Source: Deinococcus ruber (GTDB taxonomy: Bacteria > Deinococcota > Deinococci > Deinococcales > Deinococcaceae). Taken from it: 64,000 nt of DNA. The notes beneath the pieces are model-generated. The model was given only the letters and a program-made list of their open reading frames with translations. It did not search any database and had not been told where the DNA came from. Shown here piece after piece: positions 1 to 8,205 of the stretch; position 1 is the first letter of the stretch; each line of letters begins with the position of its first letter. Location of the stretch: NCBI RefSeq assembly GCF_014648095.1, contig NZ_BMQL01000018.1:33853-97852 (forward strand). Reading direction: 5' to 3'. A program made the translations under genes and the position numbers.

Positions 1-150
1 GTGACGGTTGCGCCGGGGCAGGCGGTGCAGGGACAGGTGCTGATCCCGAATGCCCAAACGAGCTTCGATGCGCTCTGGACGAGCGTGGCCACGGATGGGC
101 AGGCCCAGGCTCGCGTCACCCGCACGGTGACGGTGGAGCGCGTCAACTGA
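1..150 (+). CDS. C-terminal end of an unidentified protein (5' end outside window)
   Basis: Frame 1 is open from the first base to a TGA at 148-150, giving about 49 residues that end TVTVERVN. The segment has the alternating polar/hydrophobic look of a beta-rich domain. No family is recognised. A perfect terminator hairpin follows 15 bp later, which supports a real gene end here. Confidence 0.5.
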   Translation: MTVAPGQAVQGQVLIPNAQTSFDALWTSVATDGQAQARVTRTVTVERVN

Positions 151-164
151 CGTCCCACCTCAGC

Positions 165-196
165 AGCAGCTCCCCCGCAAGTTCGGGGGAGCTGCT
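165..196 (+). terminator. Strong stem-loop terminator
   Basis: AGCAGCTCCCCCG pairs perfectly over 13 bp with CGGGGGAGCTGCT around a 6-nt loop. The following TGCTTAT is only weakly T-rich. It sits directly after the stop codon at 150. Confidence 0.7.
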
Positions 197-266
197 TGCT
201 TATCTCCAAGACCTGCGCGTAGGGGGTGCACGACGACGGAGTGAGGTCGAGGCCGCCCTAGGCGAT

Positions 267-695
267 GTGTCCGCGCTGCTGGACCAGCACTACTTACGGG
301 TTCGCCTGGGTGTCCTCGGCCCGGTGATCACGCCTGGGGCCCTTGGCCTGACGTTGCTGGGCTGTCCAGGGCGTGGCGTGACTGCCCGCACGGCGACGGA
401 TCAGGTGGCCCTCCGGGATGCGGTGACGCTCGCCCTCGCCCGTGGCTATCACGTGTCTGAGGTCGCCAGTCGATACGTGCGCCTCCGGGATGCACAGCAG
501 CGCGAACACGTGCTGTATGTGCGGGTGGCCAGCGGCACGCCGACACCGGGGTGGGTGGCGCAATTGATCCGCCAACACCGGGCCACACTCCGTGCGTCCC
601 AGGGAACGCTGATTCTGTACAGCATCGACGCCGGGCGGTATGCCCGGCAGGAGGCGCTTCGGCATGATTTTCAGGTATGGGCAGCGGTCCAGTAG
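267..695 (+). CDS. Hypothetical 142-aa protein
   Basis: The frame opens at GTG 267 and is also open upstream to about 189, so the true start is uncertain; no good ribosome site is visible. The protein is soluble, rich in Ala/Leu/Arg, with a hydrophobic N-terminal third. Its 3' end overlaps by 25 bp the end of the convergent gene at 671-1234. The GC-rich third positions fit coding use, but no family is recognised. It could be a small helix-turn-helix or nuclease-like partner of the neighbouring replication-relaxation-like gene; that is a guess from position only. Confidence 0.45.
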   Translation: MSALLDQHYLRVRLGVLGPVITPGALGLTLLGCPGRGVTARTATDQVALRDAVTLALARGYHVSEVASRYVRLRDAQQREHVLYVRVASGTPTPGWVAQLIRQHRATLRASQGTLILYSIDAGRYARQEALRHDFQVWAAVQ

Positions 696-1234
696 TCCAC
701 CGTCAACACCCGCACGTGCGGATACTCCGCCTGGAGGCGCTGCGAGCGCAGGCGACTGGGCGTTCCCCAGATGACGGCGTCGTACTCGGCAAAGGCGGCC
801 ATCTTCCGCCGCACCACCTGGGTGCGGTACCCCGCATCGTATTCCACCGCGATGCGGCGCCCCTGTTCATGCAGCACCGCATCCGGACGGATCTCTGAGG
901 CACTGCCCATCAGTTCCCATCCTTCGGCTGACTGTTGGAGGACCGCCCGGAGTTGCGCCAGGCCCGCGAGGTGGGTGAGATCCCCTGGCCGCTGGAGCGC
1001 GATCTGCGTCGACAGGATTCTGAAGGTCACGGCATACTCAATCGTGCTGTCCACCAGCGGTTGAACGCTCAACGTGAGTGCTGGGAAACGGCGGCCGTCC
1101 AGTCCCAGCCGGGACAGCTGCGCATCGGTCACCACGCGGTCCGTCTGTAGCAACTGGAGCACCTGATGATAGTTCGAGATCACGGAGCGCCGCTCGAGCG
1201 GGGTGACGCTTGGTGCAGGGTGAAGGGCGGTCAC
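671..1234 (-). CDS. Replication-relaxation-like protein
   Basis: A 187-aa protein. The N-terminal half (about residues 20-60, HQVLQLLQTDRVVTDAQLSRL) looks like a winged helix; the C-terminal half has a nuclease-like core with RPDAVL then GRRIAVEYDAG and a Lys/Arg-rich helix (residues about 115-150). This arrangement is typical of replication-relaxation family proteins of mobile elements, some of which act in plasmid mobilisation or replication. The GTG start at 1234 overlaps the TGA of the upstream VirB10-like gene (GTGA), so the two are probably translated together. Family assignment rests on motif resemblance only. Confidence 0.6.
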   Translation of the reverse strand: MTALHPAPSVTPLERRSVISNYHQVLQLLQTDRVVTDAQLSRLGLDGRRFPALTLSVQPLVDSTIEYAVTFRILSTQIALQRPGDLTHLAGLAQLRAVLQQSAEGWELMGSASEIRPDAVLHEQGRRIAVEYDAGYRTQVVRRKMAAFAEYDAVIWGTPSRLRSQRLQAEYPHVRVLTVDYWTAAHT

Positions 1235-3336
1235 GACCCACCTTCCAGATCGGCGTTCGCTTGAAGATCCACGCGCACTTGCACCGTCTCGCCCACCTTC
1301 ATCTGCCCGAGCTGCACGCTGGTGGCCTTGACGTCCGGCACCACGAAGGCATTGGCGAGCCCGCCGCCCAGCGCCAGCCAGAAGTTCTGCGGTTTGGTGC
1401 TCTCACTGTAGAAGCCCTGGCTGATGGTGGTGGTTTTGGTCGCCTGGCTCTGTACTAAGCCCGTCGCGGCATTCAAGAGGCTGTTGATGACGCTGCGGGC
1501 CATGTCTTTGGTGACCGTCTGGGTGTGATCGCCAATGCCCTGTCCATCGGCCGACTCTGCGTAGGCATTGATGGCGTACTGTTTGCCGCTCAGCAGGAGG
1601 GTGGTGAACTTGAGGGTGATGCGTCCGGATTTGTCATCCAGCGCCGCTTCGCCCCGCCACACGCTGCCATCATCGCCCTTCGCCCACACGGGATGCGTGA
1701 CGCCGGCATACACCCCAATGGCGGTGTCGAGGTGCAGTGGAACGACAGTGCCCGGTGTGTAGGGTGTGCTTGCGTTGGTGAAGCCGCTGGTCGTGGTGCC
1801 GCCTGCGGTGGAGGCGAGGATGGGTTCAGGGGTCGCGGCTGGGGTGGCGTCCGCTGTCGACGTCGCGGTGGACGGAAAGGCACTGGTGCGGGTGAAGCCG
1901 CTGGCCTGGCTGGATTCACGGGCGGAGGACACCAAGCCGTATGACCCGCTCGGTGTATTTGCGGTCTGGCCCGCCGTGGTGGTCCCGGAACTGCTGACCA
2001 GTTCTGCGCTGGAGGTGGTGCCGGCGCTGCTCACCAGCCCGGTTGGCGTCGTAGGAGCCGCACTCGCCGTGCTGCTGAGTGCTGTGGGGGCTGAGGGAGC
2101 GGCCGAGGCCTGCGCACTGCTCGACACCAACGCAGCTGGAGCAGCCTGCGGCGTGGCCGCTGGTGGCTGACTGGTGACCAACACCGATGCCGCGGGGGCA
2201 GCGCTGGAGGTGGGCGCGGGTTGGGTGGTCAGCGCCGTCTTCGATGCAACGGGTGAGGTGCTCGCAGATTCGGTGAGGACCTTCGTGGGCGGTGTGGGCG
2301 TCGCAGCTGCAGGGGCGGTACTGCTTAGGACGTTCCGCTGTGGGACGGCGGTGTTGGGCGTGGTCTCTGCGGGTCGGGTTGTCACTAAGGCCGTGCGGGG
2401 TGTGGTTGCTATGGAAGTGGGAGTGGCGGTTCCGGGGGCGGGGTGGCTGACAAAGGCAGCGGTCGGGGCGGGCGGAATCAACCGCACGCCCGTGGCACTT
2501 GGAAGCGGCAGCGGAACCCCGCTGTGAACGGGCGGCACACGGCTGATCGGCGGGGTGACGGTCCGAGACGCGGGTGGCGTGGGGATGGGTGTGGCCGCGA
2601 GTGGGGCGGGGCGGGTCGGGAGGGAGATCGGAGCGCGACTCGGGAGGGTGATCGGCGCAGCAGCTGGAACCGGTAAGGGCGTACTGGGCATCGGTGTCAC
2701 GGGCGCTGGTGCTGGCGAAGGCATGGCGCTCAGGGGCACCGGATCAGGCGAACTGACCGGTGCAGGCGCGGGTGTGGAGGCCTCGGTGATGGGCGCAGGG
2801 GTCGGGGCAGCACTCAGCGGCACGCTCGACGACGGCAGGGTGCTGGCGTCGGGAGGTGTTGCTGCAGCGGCGGTTCCACTGGCGGTCGGGATCGTCTGTG
2901 CTGCTGGGCTGGTCGTGGCGGTGGTGGCCTGCCCGCTGGCAGTCTGCACAGTGGTGCGCGTTTTGCTGTTCTCGGGGGCGATCAGGGTGATGAGCGCAAT
3001 CACACCCACGACGGCCACGCCACCCACCGCCCAGGTGACGGGGCGCATCCGCTTCTCGCCCCGCACACTCTTGCCTTTTGCCTGCTCCAACGCCGCCGCC
3101 GCGAGGCCACCAATCGTCAACCCTGTCCCGGCCTTGCCGAAGACTGCGCGGGCCTGCTTGGCCTGATCGTCCTCCAGCGCTTGATCGATCCGCCGGGCCA
3201 GCGTGGCGTCCAGTGCCGTGACTTGGGCGAGGAAGGCATGGAAGTTGGGATCTTCGGGCGGGAGCAACGTGAGGTTGGGATCGAGGTCGTGCAGGCGACG
3301 TTCGAGATCCGGAATCAGGTGCGGTTGATAAGGCAT
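1231..3336 (-). CDS. VirB10/TrbI-like T4SS channel protein
   Basis: A 701-aa protein with a cytoplasmic helical head, one transmembrane segment at about residues 105-125 (TWAVGGVAVVGVIALITLI), a roughly 380-residue Pro/Ala/Ser/Thr-rich stretch, and a C-terminal domain starting near PGTVVPLHLDTAIGVYAGVT that resembles the VirB10 beta-barrel domain. VirB10 proteins span the envelope and link the inner-membrane ATPases with the outer pore. The start at 3336 is chosen because it has GGTGAAGGT just upstream and lies 30 nt after a conserved CGTCACCTTGA motif; the frame extends further upstream without support. It is divergent from the pilin-like gene at 3646. VirB8 and VirB9 homologues are not evident nearby. 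Confidence 0.7.
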   Translation of the reverse strand: MPYQPHLIPDLERRLHDLDPNLTLLPPEDPNFHAFLAQVTALDATLARRIDQALEDDQAKQARAVFGKAGTGLTIGGLAAAALEQAKGKSVRGEKRMRPVTWAVGGVAVVGVIALITLIAPENSKTRTTVQTASGQATTATTSPAAQTIPTASGTAAAATPPDASTLPSSSVPLSAAPTPAPITEASTPAPAPVSSPDPVPLSAMPSPAPAPVTPMPSTPLPVPAAAPITLPSRAPISLPTRPAPLAATPIPTPPASRTVTPPISRVPPVHSGVPLPLPSATGVRLIPPAPTAAFVSHPAPGTATPTSIATTPRTALVTTRPAETTPNTAVPQRNVLSSTAPAAATPTPPTKVLTESASTSPVASKTALTTQPAPTSSAAPAASVLVTSQPPAATPQAAPAALVSSSAQASAAPSAPTALSSTASAAPTTPTGLVSSAGTTSSAELVSSSGTTTAGQTANTPSGSYGLVSSARESSQASGFTRTSAFPSTATSTADATPAATPEPILASTAGGTTTSGFTNASTPYTPGTVVPLHLDTAIGVYAGVTHPVWAKGDDGSVWRGEAALDDKSGRITLKFTTLLLSGKQYAINAYAESADGQGIGDHTQTVTKDMARSVINSLLNAATGLVQSQATKTTTISQGFYSESTKPQNFWLALGGGLANAFVVPDVKATSVQLGQMKVGETVQVRVDLQANADLEGGS

Positions 3337-3366
3337 ACCTTCACCTTCCCCTGTATCAAGGTGACG
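3337..3366 (-). promoter_or_regulatory. CACCTTGA-class 30-nt leader
   Basis: On the minus strand CGTCACCTTGATACAGG begins exactly 30 nt before ATG 3336. It is almost the same sequence as the leader of the gene at 15610. Confidence 0.6.
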
Positions 3367-3600
3367 TTCCGGAACCCCCGCGCAAGTGTGCATTGGCTTA
3401 CTGCGAGGTCACCTTGAATGCAGGGCGACATCTGGCGCTGTGCGTTGCCTGTCCCGACAGCGGGCGGTGTTGCTACGGCACGTTCGGCGGGACTTGACAG
3501 GCCCGCGACCACCCATTGAGCGAGCAGCAAGCGGCTACCCGACCGACCAAGATGGAAGAAAAACGTTGTGCTGGTGGGGGTTTTTGGTGTGCTTGTAAAA

Positions 3601-3645
3601 CGTCACCTTAAATGCAGGCAGGGTAAGAAGCAGGAGGAAGTACCC
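3601..3645 (+). promoter_or_regulatory. CACCTTGA-class leader, long variant
   Basis: CGTCACCTTAAATGCAGG begins 45 nt before ATG 3646. This copy has about 15 extra nt that include a good Shine-Dalgarno (CAGGAGGAAG). Confidence 0.55.
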
Positions 3646-4098
3646 ATGACCCAACTCACTGCACCGTCTGCCCGCCCCACCCGCCCGACCGTCCATGTTC
3701 CGACCCTGGTTCGCCGGGTGATCCGCTGGATGAAGGCTGAATTCGCCAAGGACGGCATTCTCGTGCCGATGGATCTGGTGCGCTGGATGGCCGCCCGCAT
3801 GGCGGTCATGGCCGTGCTGACCCGTGTGACCCTGCAGGGCATGGCGAGTGCGCAGGGCACACCCGCCGCGCTCAATCAGGCGCTCGACGCCAAAGCGACG
3901 ACCTTCTGCAGCTACGTGGACGTGCTGCCGGACAGCAAATGGGTGAAGGCCGGAGCGATGGTGATGCTGCTGATCGGCGCGAGCATCATGATCTTCGGTG
4001 GTCGCGGCGGCAGCACCTGGCTGATGCGGTCCCTGGGTGCGGTCATCCTGATTCCCAGCCTGATCGCCGTGGGCAAAGCCTTCGGGATGGTCTGCTAA
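3646..4098 (+). CDS. VirB2-like pilin/small membrane protein
   Basis: A 150-aa protein with a basic N-terminus, an amphipathic/hydrophobic helix at about residues 50-70, and two transmembrane segments near residues 103-120 and 125-143. This two-helix hairpin after a cleavable-looking N-terminal part is the layout of VirB2/TrbC pilins. The start at 3646 is set by AGGAGG 8-10 nt upstream; the frame is open earlier without a site. It is followed 6 nt later by the VirB3-like gene. VirB2 assignment depends on topology and gene order, not on clear sequence similarity. Confidence 0.6.
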   Translation: MTQLTAPSARPTRPTVHVPTLVRRVIRWMKAEFAKDGILVPMDLVRWMAARMAVMAVLTRVTLQGMASAQGTPAALNQALDAKATTFCSYVDVLPDSKWVKAGAMVMLLIGASIMIFGGRGGSTWLMRSLGAVILIPSLIAVGKAFGMVC

Positions 4099-4104
4099 GG
4101 CGCT

Positions 4105-4428
4105 GTGGACGACCTGCCGTTCCCGCAGTACCGCAAGGGCGTGCCGAAGGCCGGACTCGATAGCCTGACGCACTGGTTCATGGCGCTGTCCCTGGCGGCC
4201 TTCGTGTATCTGCTGTTGCAGATGGTGCTGGGGAGCGGCCCGTGGACGCAATTGCTCTCGGGCGCTGCGGCGTTCGGCACCTTCCGTTTCATCGCCGTTC
4301 CAGCGGTGCGGTACGTCTTCAACCGCCTGCCTCCCAACTATCTCGATCACGTCCGTCAGACCACGTTTTTTCGGGGTGGTCTCGCTGCGCGCGCTGATCC
4401 CGACCCGCTGCCGCTGGTGGTGGATTGA
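4105..4428 (+). CDS. VirB3-like membrane protein
   Basis: A 107-aa protein with a short polar N-terminus, hydrophobic segments at about residues 23-40 and 46-62, and a cytoplasmic tail. It starts with GTG 6 nt after the pilin-like gene. Size, topology and its place directly before the VirB4 gene fit VirB3, an inner-membrane partner of VirB4. An inverted repeat separates it from VirB4. Confidence 0.55.
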   Translation: MDDLPFPQYRKGVPKAGLDSLTHWFMALSLAAFVYLLLQMVLGSGPWTQLLSGAAAFGTFRFIAVPAVRYVFNRLPPNYLDHVRQTTFFRGGLAARADPDPLPLVVD

Positions 4429-4439
4429 CGCCCCGCGTC

Positions 4440-4468
4440 AGGAGCAACCCCCCAGCGGGGTTGCTCCT
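4440..4468 (+). terminator. Stem-loop between VirB3- and VirB4-like genes
   Basis: AGGAGCAACCCC pairs over 12 bp with GGGGTTGCTCCT around a 5-nt loop, followed by GTTGCTCTCTTCTT. It may attenuate or partly terminate transcription before virB4. Confidence 0.6.
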
Positions 4469-4496
4469 GTTGCTCTCTTCTTCCAGGTGATGTCCG

Positions 4497-7088
4497 ATGC
4501 CGTATGCCGATGTCAGTAATGCCGTGAAGGTGGCTGCCCAGATGGGCAACCTCACCGAAAACCTCTCGTATCAAGGCCTGGAACAGGGTGTGGTGTTCAC
4601 CCGCGACAACACCATGAGTTTCGGGGTCTCGCTGGATCTGGTCTCCACTGCCCGTGCCACGCCAGATGTGCGGCTGGGGATTCGGGACCGCCTGCTGCGG
4701 GCCATTCAGGGCAGTGTGCCCATCGGCGCGACGGTGCGCCTGTATCTCGAAACGCATCCCTGCACCGCCGAGGCGCTGCGCGAACACGCCCCTGTGAAGA
4801 AGGACGGCAGCTCGGTCGAGCGGCTGCTGCAGTCGAATTTTGCCGTGCTGGAACTGCTCCGGCAACACCACTGGGTGAGTGAGACGCAGGCGTACCTCAC
4901 GGTCAGCATGCGCATTCCGGGGCGCTCTAAGAACACCCCCTTTTCCCGCAAAGCGTTGTCTCCGTTGTTGGAGAAGGCGCAGTCGTTACAGAACCGCCTG
5001 AGTCGGCAGTTGACCCTCGGGGGGATGCGGGCCAGGCCGATGACGCAGAACGAGGTGTGGCACCGCATTCTAAACTACTTCAACCCCAGCATGGTCAGTG
5101 CCCACAAACCCGCGTACCGCAGCACCCTGAGTGAACCGGACCTGGCAGCAATCCGGCTGCTGCGCAAACTCAAAAAGACGCCGAAGGCGGCACTGCCGAA
5201 CGTGCCGAGCATGCGGGCGCAGGTGGCGTGCAGCGACATCGATCTGGATTACGACCGCTGCTTCATGCTCGGCTACAACCGCGTGGGCATCGTCAGTTTC
5301 CTGCATCCCAGCGGCACGACGCGCTATGACGCCAGCGACCGCATCATTCAGGCGCTCGGGGGAACGCACAGCACCTTCGTGGTGGAGTACCAGGTCGTGG
5401 ATGCGCCAGCCGTGCGGGCGGAGATCAACGAATCGTTGGATAAGCAGGACACCGCGGCGTCCGATCCCACTATGAAGGCCGGGCGGGAGCTGGGGATTCG
5501 CGTGGCGGAGGGCACGGCGGTGGTGCAGCAGATGGAGATGGGGCAGGTGCTGACCGAGATGAGCATGCACGCCATGATCTACGCGCGGGATCAGGAGGAA
5601 CTCGACCGCCGCTGTGAGCTGGTGCTGGACGCCTTCGGGCAGGTGGGCGGGAGTATGCCGCGCATGGCGACCAGTGCCAATGGCGTGGTGCTCTTTCTGG
5701 AGAATGCGCCGTTTTCGGGGAAGCGCAGCAGCTATCCGGTGGGGGCGTACTACCGCAATGCGGTGGACTGCATGCCGAAAGTCGGCCCGTGGGCGGGCAC
5801 ACCCGGCGGGGTGTTGCCACTGCGGAGCCGAACCGGGCAGGTGTTCAGCATTTCTCCGGTTGGACGCGGGGTGAAGAATGCCGGGGTGGTGGTGGCCGGC
5901 TCGTCGGGCAACGGCAAGAGTGTGTTTATCTCCATGTTGGGTGCCGCGTTGGTGCACGCTCGGGACGCGGGGCTGACGGTAATCGATCCAAAGAATGACT
6001 ACGAGGCGTTGTTTATGGCGCTGGGTGCCATGTCGAGCATTGTGACGGTCGCGCCGGGTGCACGACTGCCGGATGGCCGGGTGCTGTGCATCAACCCGTT
6101 CGATCTGCCAGTCGGGATGCTGCAACCGGACGCGGAGAAGCAGGCGTTCCTGCTGGAGTTCCTGCGGGCGCTGCGGATTCATGATCTGTCGTCCTTGCGG
6201 GGACGGATTCTGCAGCAGGCGATCAAGAACTTCTATCTGCGCTTCTCACGTCCGGTGGAGGTGCAGGGACAGGAGGTGAATGCGTACACGCAAGGCTTCC
6301 TGAGTGACTTCGCGGACATCCTGGGTCGTCTGAACACGGTGGGCGACGAGTCGATTTTGAACAACAAGCTGCTGGCACAGGAAGTGCGGAGCATGGCCAA
6401 CGAGCTGCGGGCGTACTGCGGGAATACGCCGTTGGGGCCGCTGCTGGACGGCGTCACGACCGTGGACGTGAACGCGAAGTACCTATATCTGAACATCAGT
6501 GGGATGATCGAGTTTCCGCTGCTGAAGGAAGTGGGGATGCTGCTGACGAACGAACTCACGTGGCAGCGGACGATCCGCACGATGACGCAGGGCGGGACGA
6601 TGGTGATGGTGATGGAAGAAGCGGGGGTGGCGAAGACCCTGCCGGGGTTGGTGGCGCTGACCGAGCGGATGTTCAAGACCGGGCGCAGCGAGGGCATCAT
6701 TCCGATTCTGGCGCTGCAGAACGTGCAGGACGCACTCGCGTATGCAGGTGTGATCAACAACGCCAGCACGCGGGTGCTCTTCCCCAGCGTGGAGCAGGAG
6801 CGAGCGCAGGTGGCGGAGGTGTTCGGACTGAACGGCAGCATGCAGACGCTGCATGCGTCCCTGACCGGTGAGGAGGGGCGGTACCGCGAAGCGCTGGTGC
6901 TGCAGGGCGACGGGCAGGAGATGAACGGTGATGTCGGGCAGCTGTGGCTGTCCCGCGAGGCGTACTGGATGAGCACCAGTGTGAAGTCCGAGGCGGATCT
7001 GCGCGAGTCGGTGGCGCTGGAGTTGTTCGGCGGGGATCAAGCGCGGGCCGCGCTGCATCTGGCCCAGGAGGAACGACATGCGGCCTAA
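4497..7088 (+). CDS. virB4: VirB4/TraC-family conjugation ATPase
   Basis: An 863-aa protein of the expected size for VirB4. The N-terminal half has the family's alpha/beta region; the C-terminal half is a RecA-like ATPase with Walker A GSSGNGKS at about residue 468 and a Walker B hydrophobic strand MVMVMEEAG at about residues 702-710 (E instead of D, common in this family). VirB4 energises substrate passage and pilus assembly at the inner membrane. Its stop overlaps the start of the next gene by 11 nt. Confidence 0.9.
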   Translation: MPYADVSNAVKVAAQMGNLTENLSYQGLEQGVVFTRDNTMSFGVSLDLVSTARATPDVRLGIRDRLLRAIQGSVPIGATVRLYLETHPCTAEALREHAPVKKDGSSVERLLQSNFAVLELLRQHHWVSETQAYLTVSMRIPGRSKNTPFSRKALSPLLEKAQSLQNRLSRQLTLGGMRARPMTQNEVWHRILNYFNPSMVSAHKPAYRSTLSEPDLAAIRLLRKLKKTPKAALPNVPSMRAQVACSDIDLDYDRCFMLGYNRVGIVSFLHPSGTTRYDASDRIIQALGGTHSTFVVEYQVVDAPAVRAEINESLDKQDTAASDPTMKAGRELGIRVAEGTAVVQQMEMGQVLTEMSMHAMIYARDQEELDRRCELVLDAFGQVGGSMPRMATSANGVVLFLENAPFSGKRSSYPVGAYYRNAVDCMPKVGPWAGTPGGVLPLRSRTGQVFSISPVGRGVKNAGVVVAGSSGNGKSVFISMLGAALVHARDAGLTVIDPKNDYEALFMALGAMSSIVTVAPGARLPDGRVLCINPFDLPVGMLQPDAEKQAFLLEFLRALRIHDLSSLRGRILQQAIKNFYLRFSRPVEVQGQEVNAYTQGFLSDFADILGRLNTVGDESILNNKLLAQEVRSMANELRAYCGNTPLGPLLDGVTTVDVNAKYLYLNISGMIEFPLLKEVGMLLTNELTWQRTIRTMTQGGTMVMVMEEAGVAKTLPGLVALTERMFKTGRSEGIIPILALQNVQDALAYAGVINNASTRVLFPSVEQERAQVAEVFGLNGSMQTLHASLTGEEGRYREALVLQGDGQEMNGDVGQLWLSREAYWMSTSVKSEADLRESVALELFGGDQARAALHLAQEERHAA

Positions 7089-8205
7089 CCAAGTGATCCG
7101 GCGAAGTGTGCTCCTGAGCAGCCTCTTGGTGCTGACGCCCGGTGTGCGGGCCGACCCCACGCCGATTACTGCTGGGACGGGCGCATCAGTGACGGACAGC
7201 GACCCGCTGACCGGCGCGTTGGGCGCGCTGGACAACGCCACGAATACCTTTTCGGACATCGACAGCACCATCAGCATGCTGAGCAGCGCGATTGACATGT
7301 TGTCGGGCATTCCGGTGATCGGGCAGATCGCCATGATGATCAAACCGGTGCTCAACACGTACCTGGATTTCAAAACGATGGCGCAACCGCTGTTTGACGC
7401 GATGACGACCGGGCGGCAATACCTACAGCGGGCCATCGACACCAAGAATTCCATTCAGAATCTGTTTGCCAGTAGCAGTTTCAGCGACGGCGTGAACAAC
7501 ATCAATAACCTGGTGAATCAGATGGGCGGATTGGTAAACCTGCCCGCCTCGGCGCGGACCATCGATCCGAACGATCCAGCCACCAGTATGCAGCCGGTGT
7601 TGGCCGCCGCGGACGCCCGGATCGCGGAGGTCCATCAGGGAAAGAATGCGGCCAAAGCGGCTGGGGACACCACCACCTACCGGTATCTGTCCCAAAAAGA
7701 AAACGAGCTGCGCCGGCTGCGGGGGCAGTTGAATCTCGCCGGGCAGTCCGCCGCTGCGGAGGCGAGCAGCAAGAAGCTGGTCACCTCCGCTGCCACCAAC
7801 GCGGCGAAAACGGCGACCGATACCACGGAGTTCGCCTCGGCCCTCCAGGCCACCAAGAGTGCGGAAGGTGCGATCAAAGCGCTCGGCACCGTCGCACTGG
7901 AAACCATGAACGCCCAGTCAGCCGGCTTCTCCACCCTCAGTCAGCAGCTCGCGCTGATCAGCAAACAGCAGACCATCACCAACGAGCAGGGCGACCAGCT
8001 GCTGCAGCACTTCCAGGCGCAACAGAGTGAGCAGAACGCCAAGAACCGCATGGCGTTGGACGCGGCGGCCGAGCGGCGGCAGCAGGACTACACCTCGATG
8101 CTCAACCGGGTGAACTCCTTGGCGGACGGCATGGGGCAGACCATGAAGCCGGACCCCACCCGGGTCACGGACGTGCATGATCTGATGCAGGGGAACGTCC
8201 CGTGA
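7078..8205 (+). CDS. VirB5/TrbJ-like periplasmic T4SS protein
   Basis: A 375-aa protein with a signal peptide (SVLLSSLLVLTPGVRA, cleavage about residue 25). The mature part is helical and coiled-coil rich, with heptad-like Ala/Gln/Glu runs at about residues 175-350. TrbJ and VirB5 proteins share this layout and are adhesins or channel stabilisers. It overlaps virB4 upstream and the TrbL-like gene downstream (GTGA), the usual place for trbJ before trbL. Confidence 0.65.
   Translation: MRPNQVIRRSVLLSSLLVLTPGVRADPTPITAGTGASVTDSDPLTGALGALDNATNTFSDIDSTISMLSSAIDMLSGIPVIGQIAMMIKPVLNTYLDFKTMAQPLFDAMTTGRQYLQRAIDTKNSIQNLFASSSFSDGVNNINNLVNQMGGLVNLPASARTIDPNDPATSMQPVLAAADARIAEVHQGKNAAKAAGDTTTYRYLSQKENELRRLRGQLNLAGQSAAAEASSKKLVTSAATNAAKTATDTTEFASALQATKSAEGAIKALGTVALETMNAQSAGFSTLSQQLALISKQQTITNEQGDQLLQHFQAQQSEQNAKNRMALDAAAERRQQDYTSMLNRVNSLADGMGQTMKPDPTRVTDVHDLMQGNVP

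Larger units (their letters stand above)
3337..3645. other. Divergent intergenic region with three CACCTTGA motifs
   Basis: This 309-bp region between the divergent VirB10-like and VirB2-like genes holds three copies of the CACCTTRAATGCA-type motif: at 3352-3366 (minus), 3407-3422 (plus) and 3601-3616 (plus). The middle copy is not followed by a start codon at the usual distance. A 70-codon frame (3386-3598) crosses the region but has no ribosome site and is not called as a gene. The region is the likely control point of the T4SS locus. Confidence 0.5.

Noticed and set aside
1525..3166. Long plus-strand frames opposite the VirB10-like gene
   Set aside because: They are Gly/Ala/Val-rich mirror frames of the Pro/Ala/Ser-rich coding strand, without ribosome sites.
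3386..3598. 70-codon plus-strand frame in the T4SS control region
   Set aside because: No ribosome site, it crosses regulatory motifs, and its composition is not protein-like.
5070..6182. 370-codon minus-strand frame opposite virB4
   Set aside because: His/Arg/Gln-rich shadow frame of a well-supported ATPase gene.
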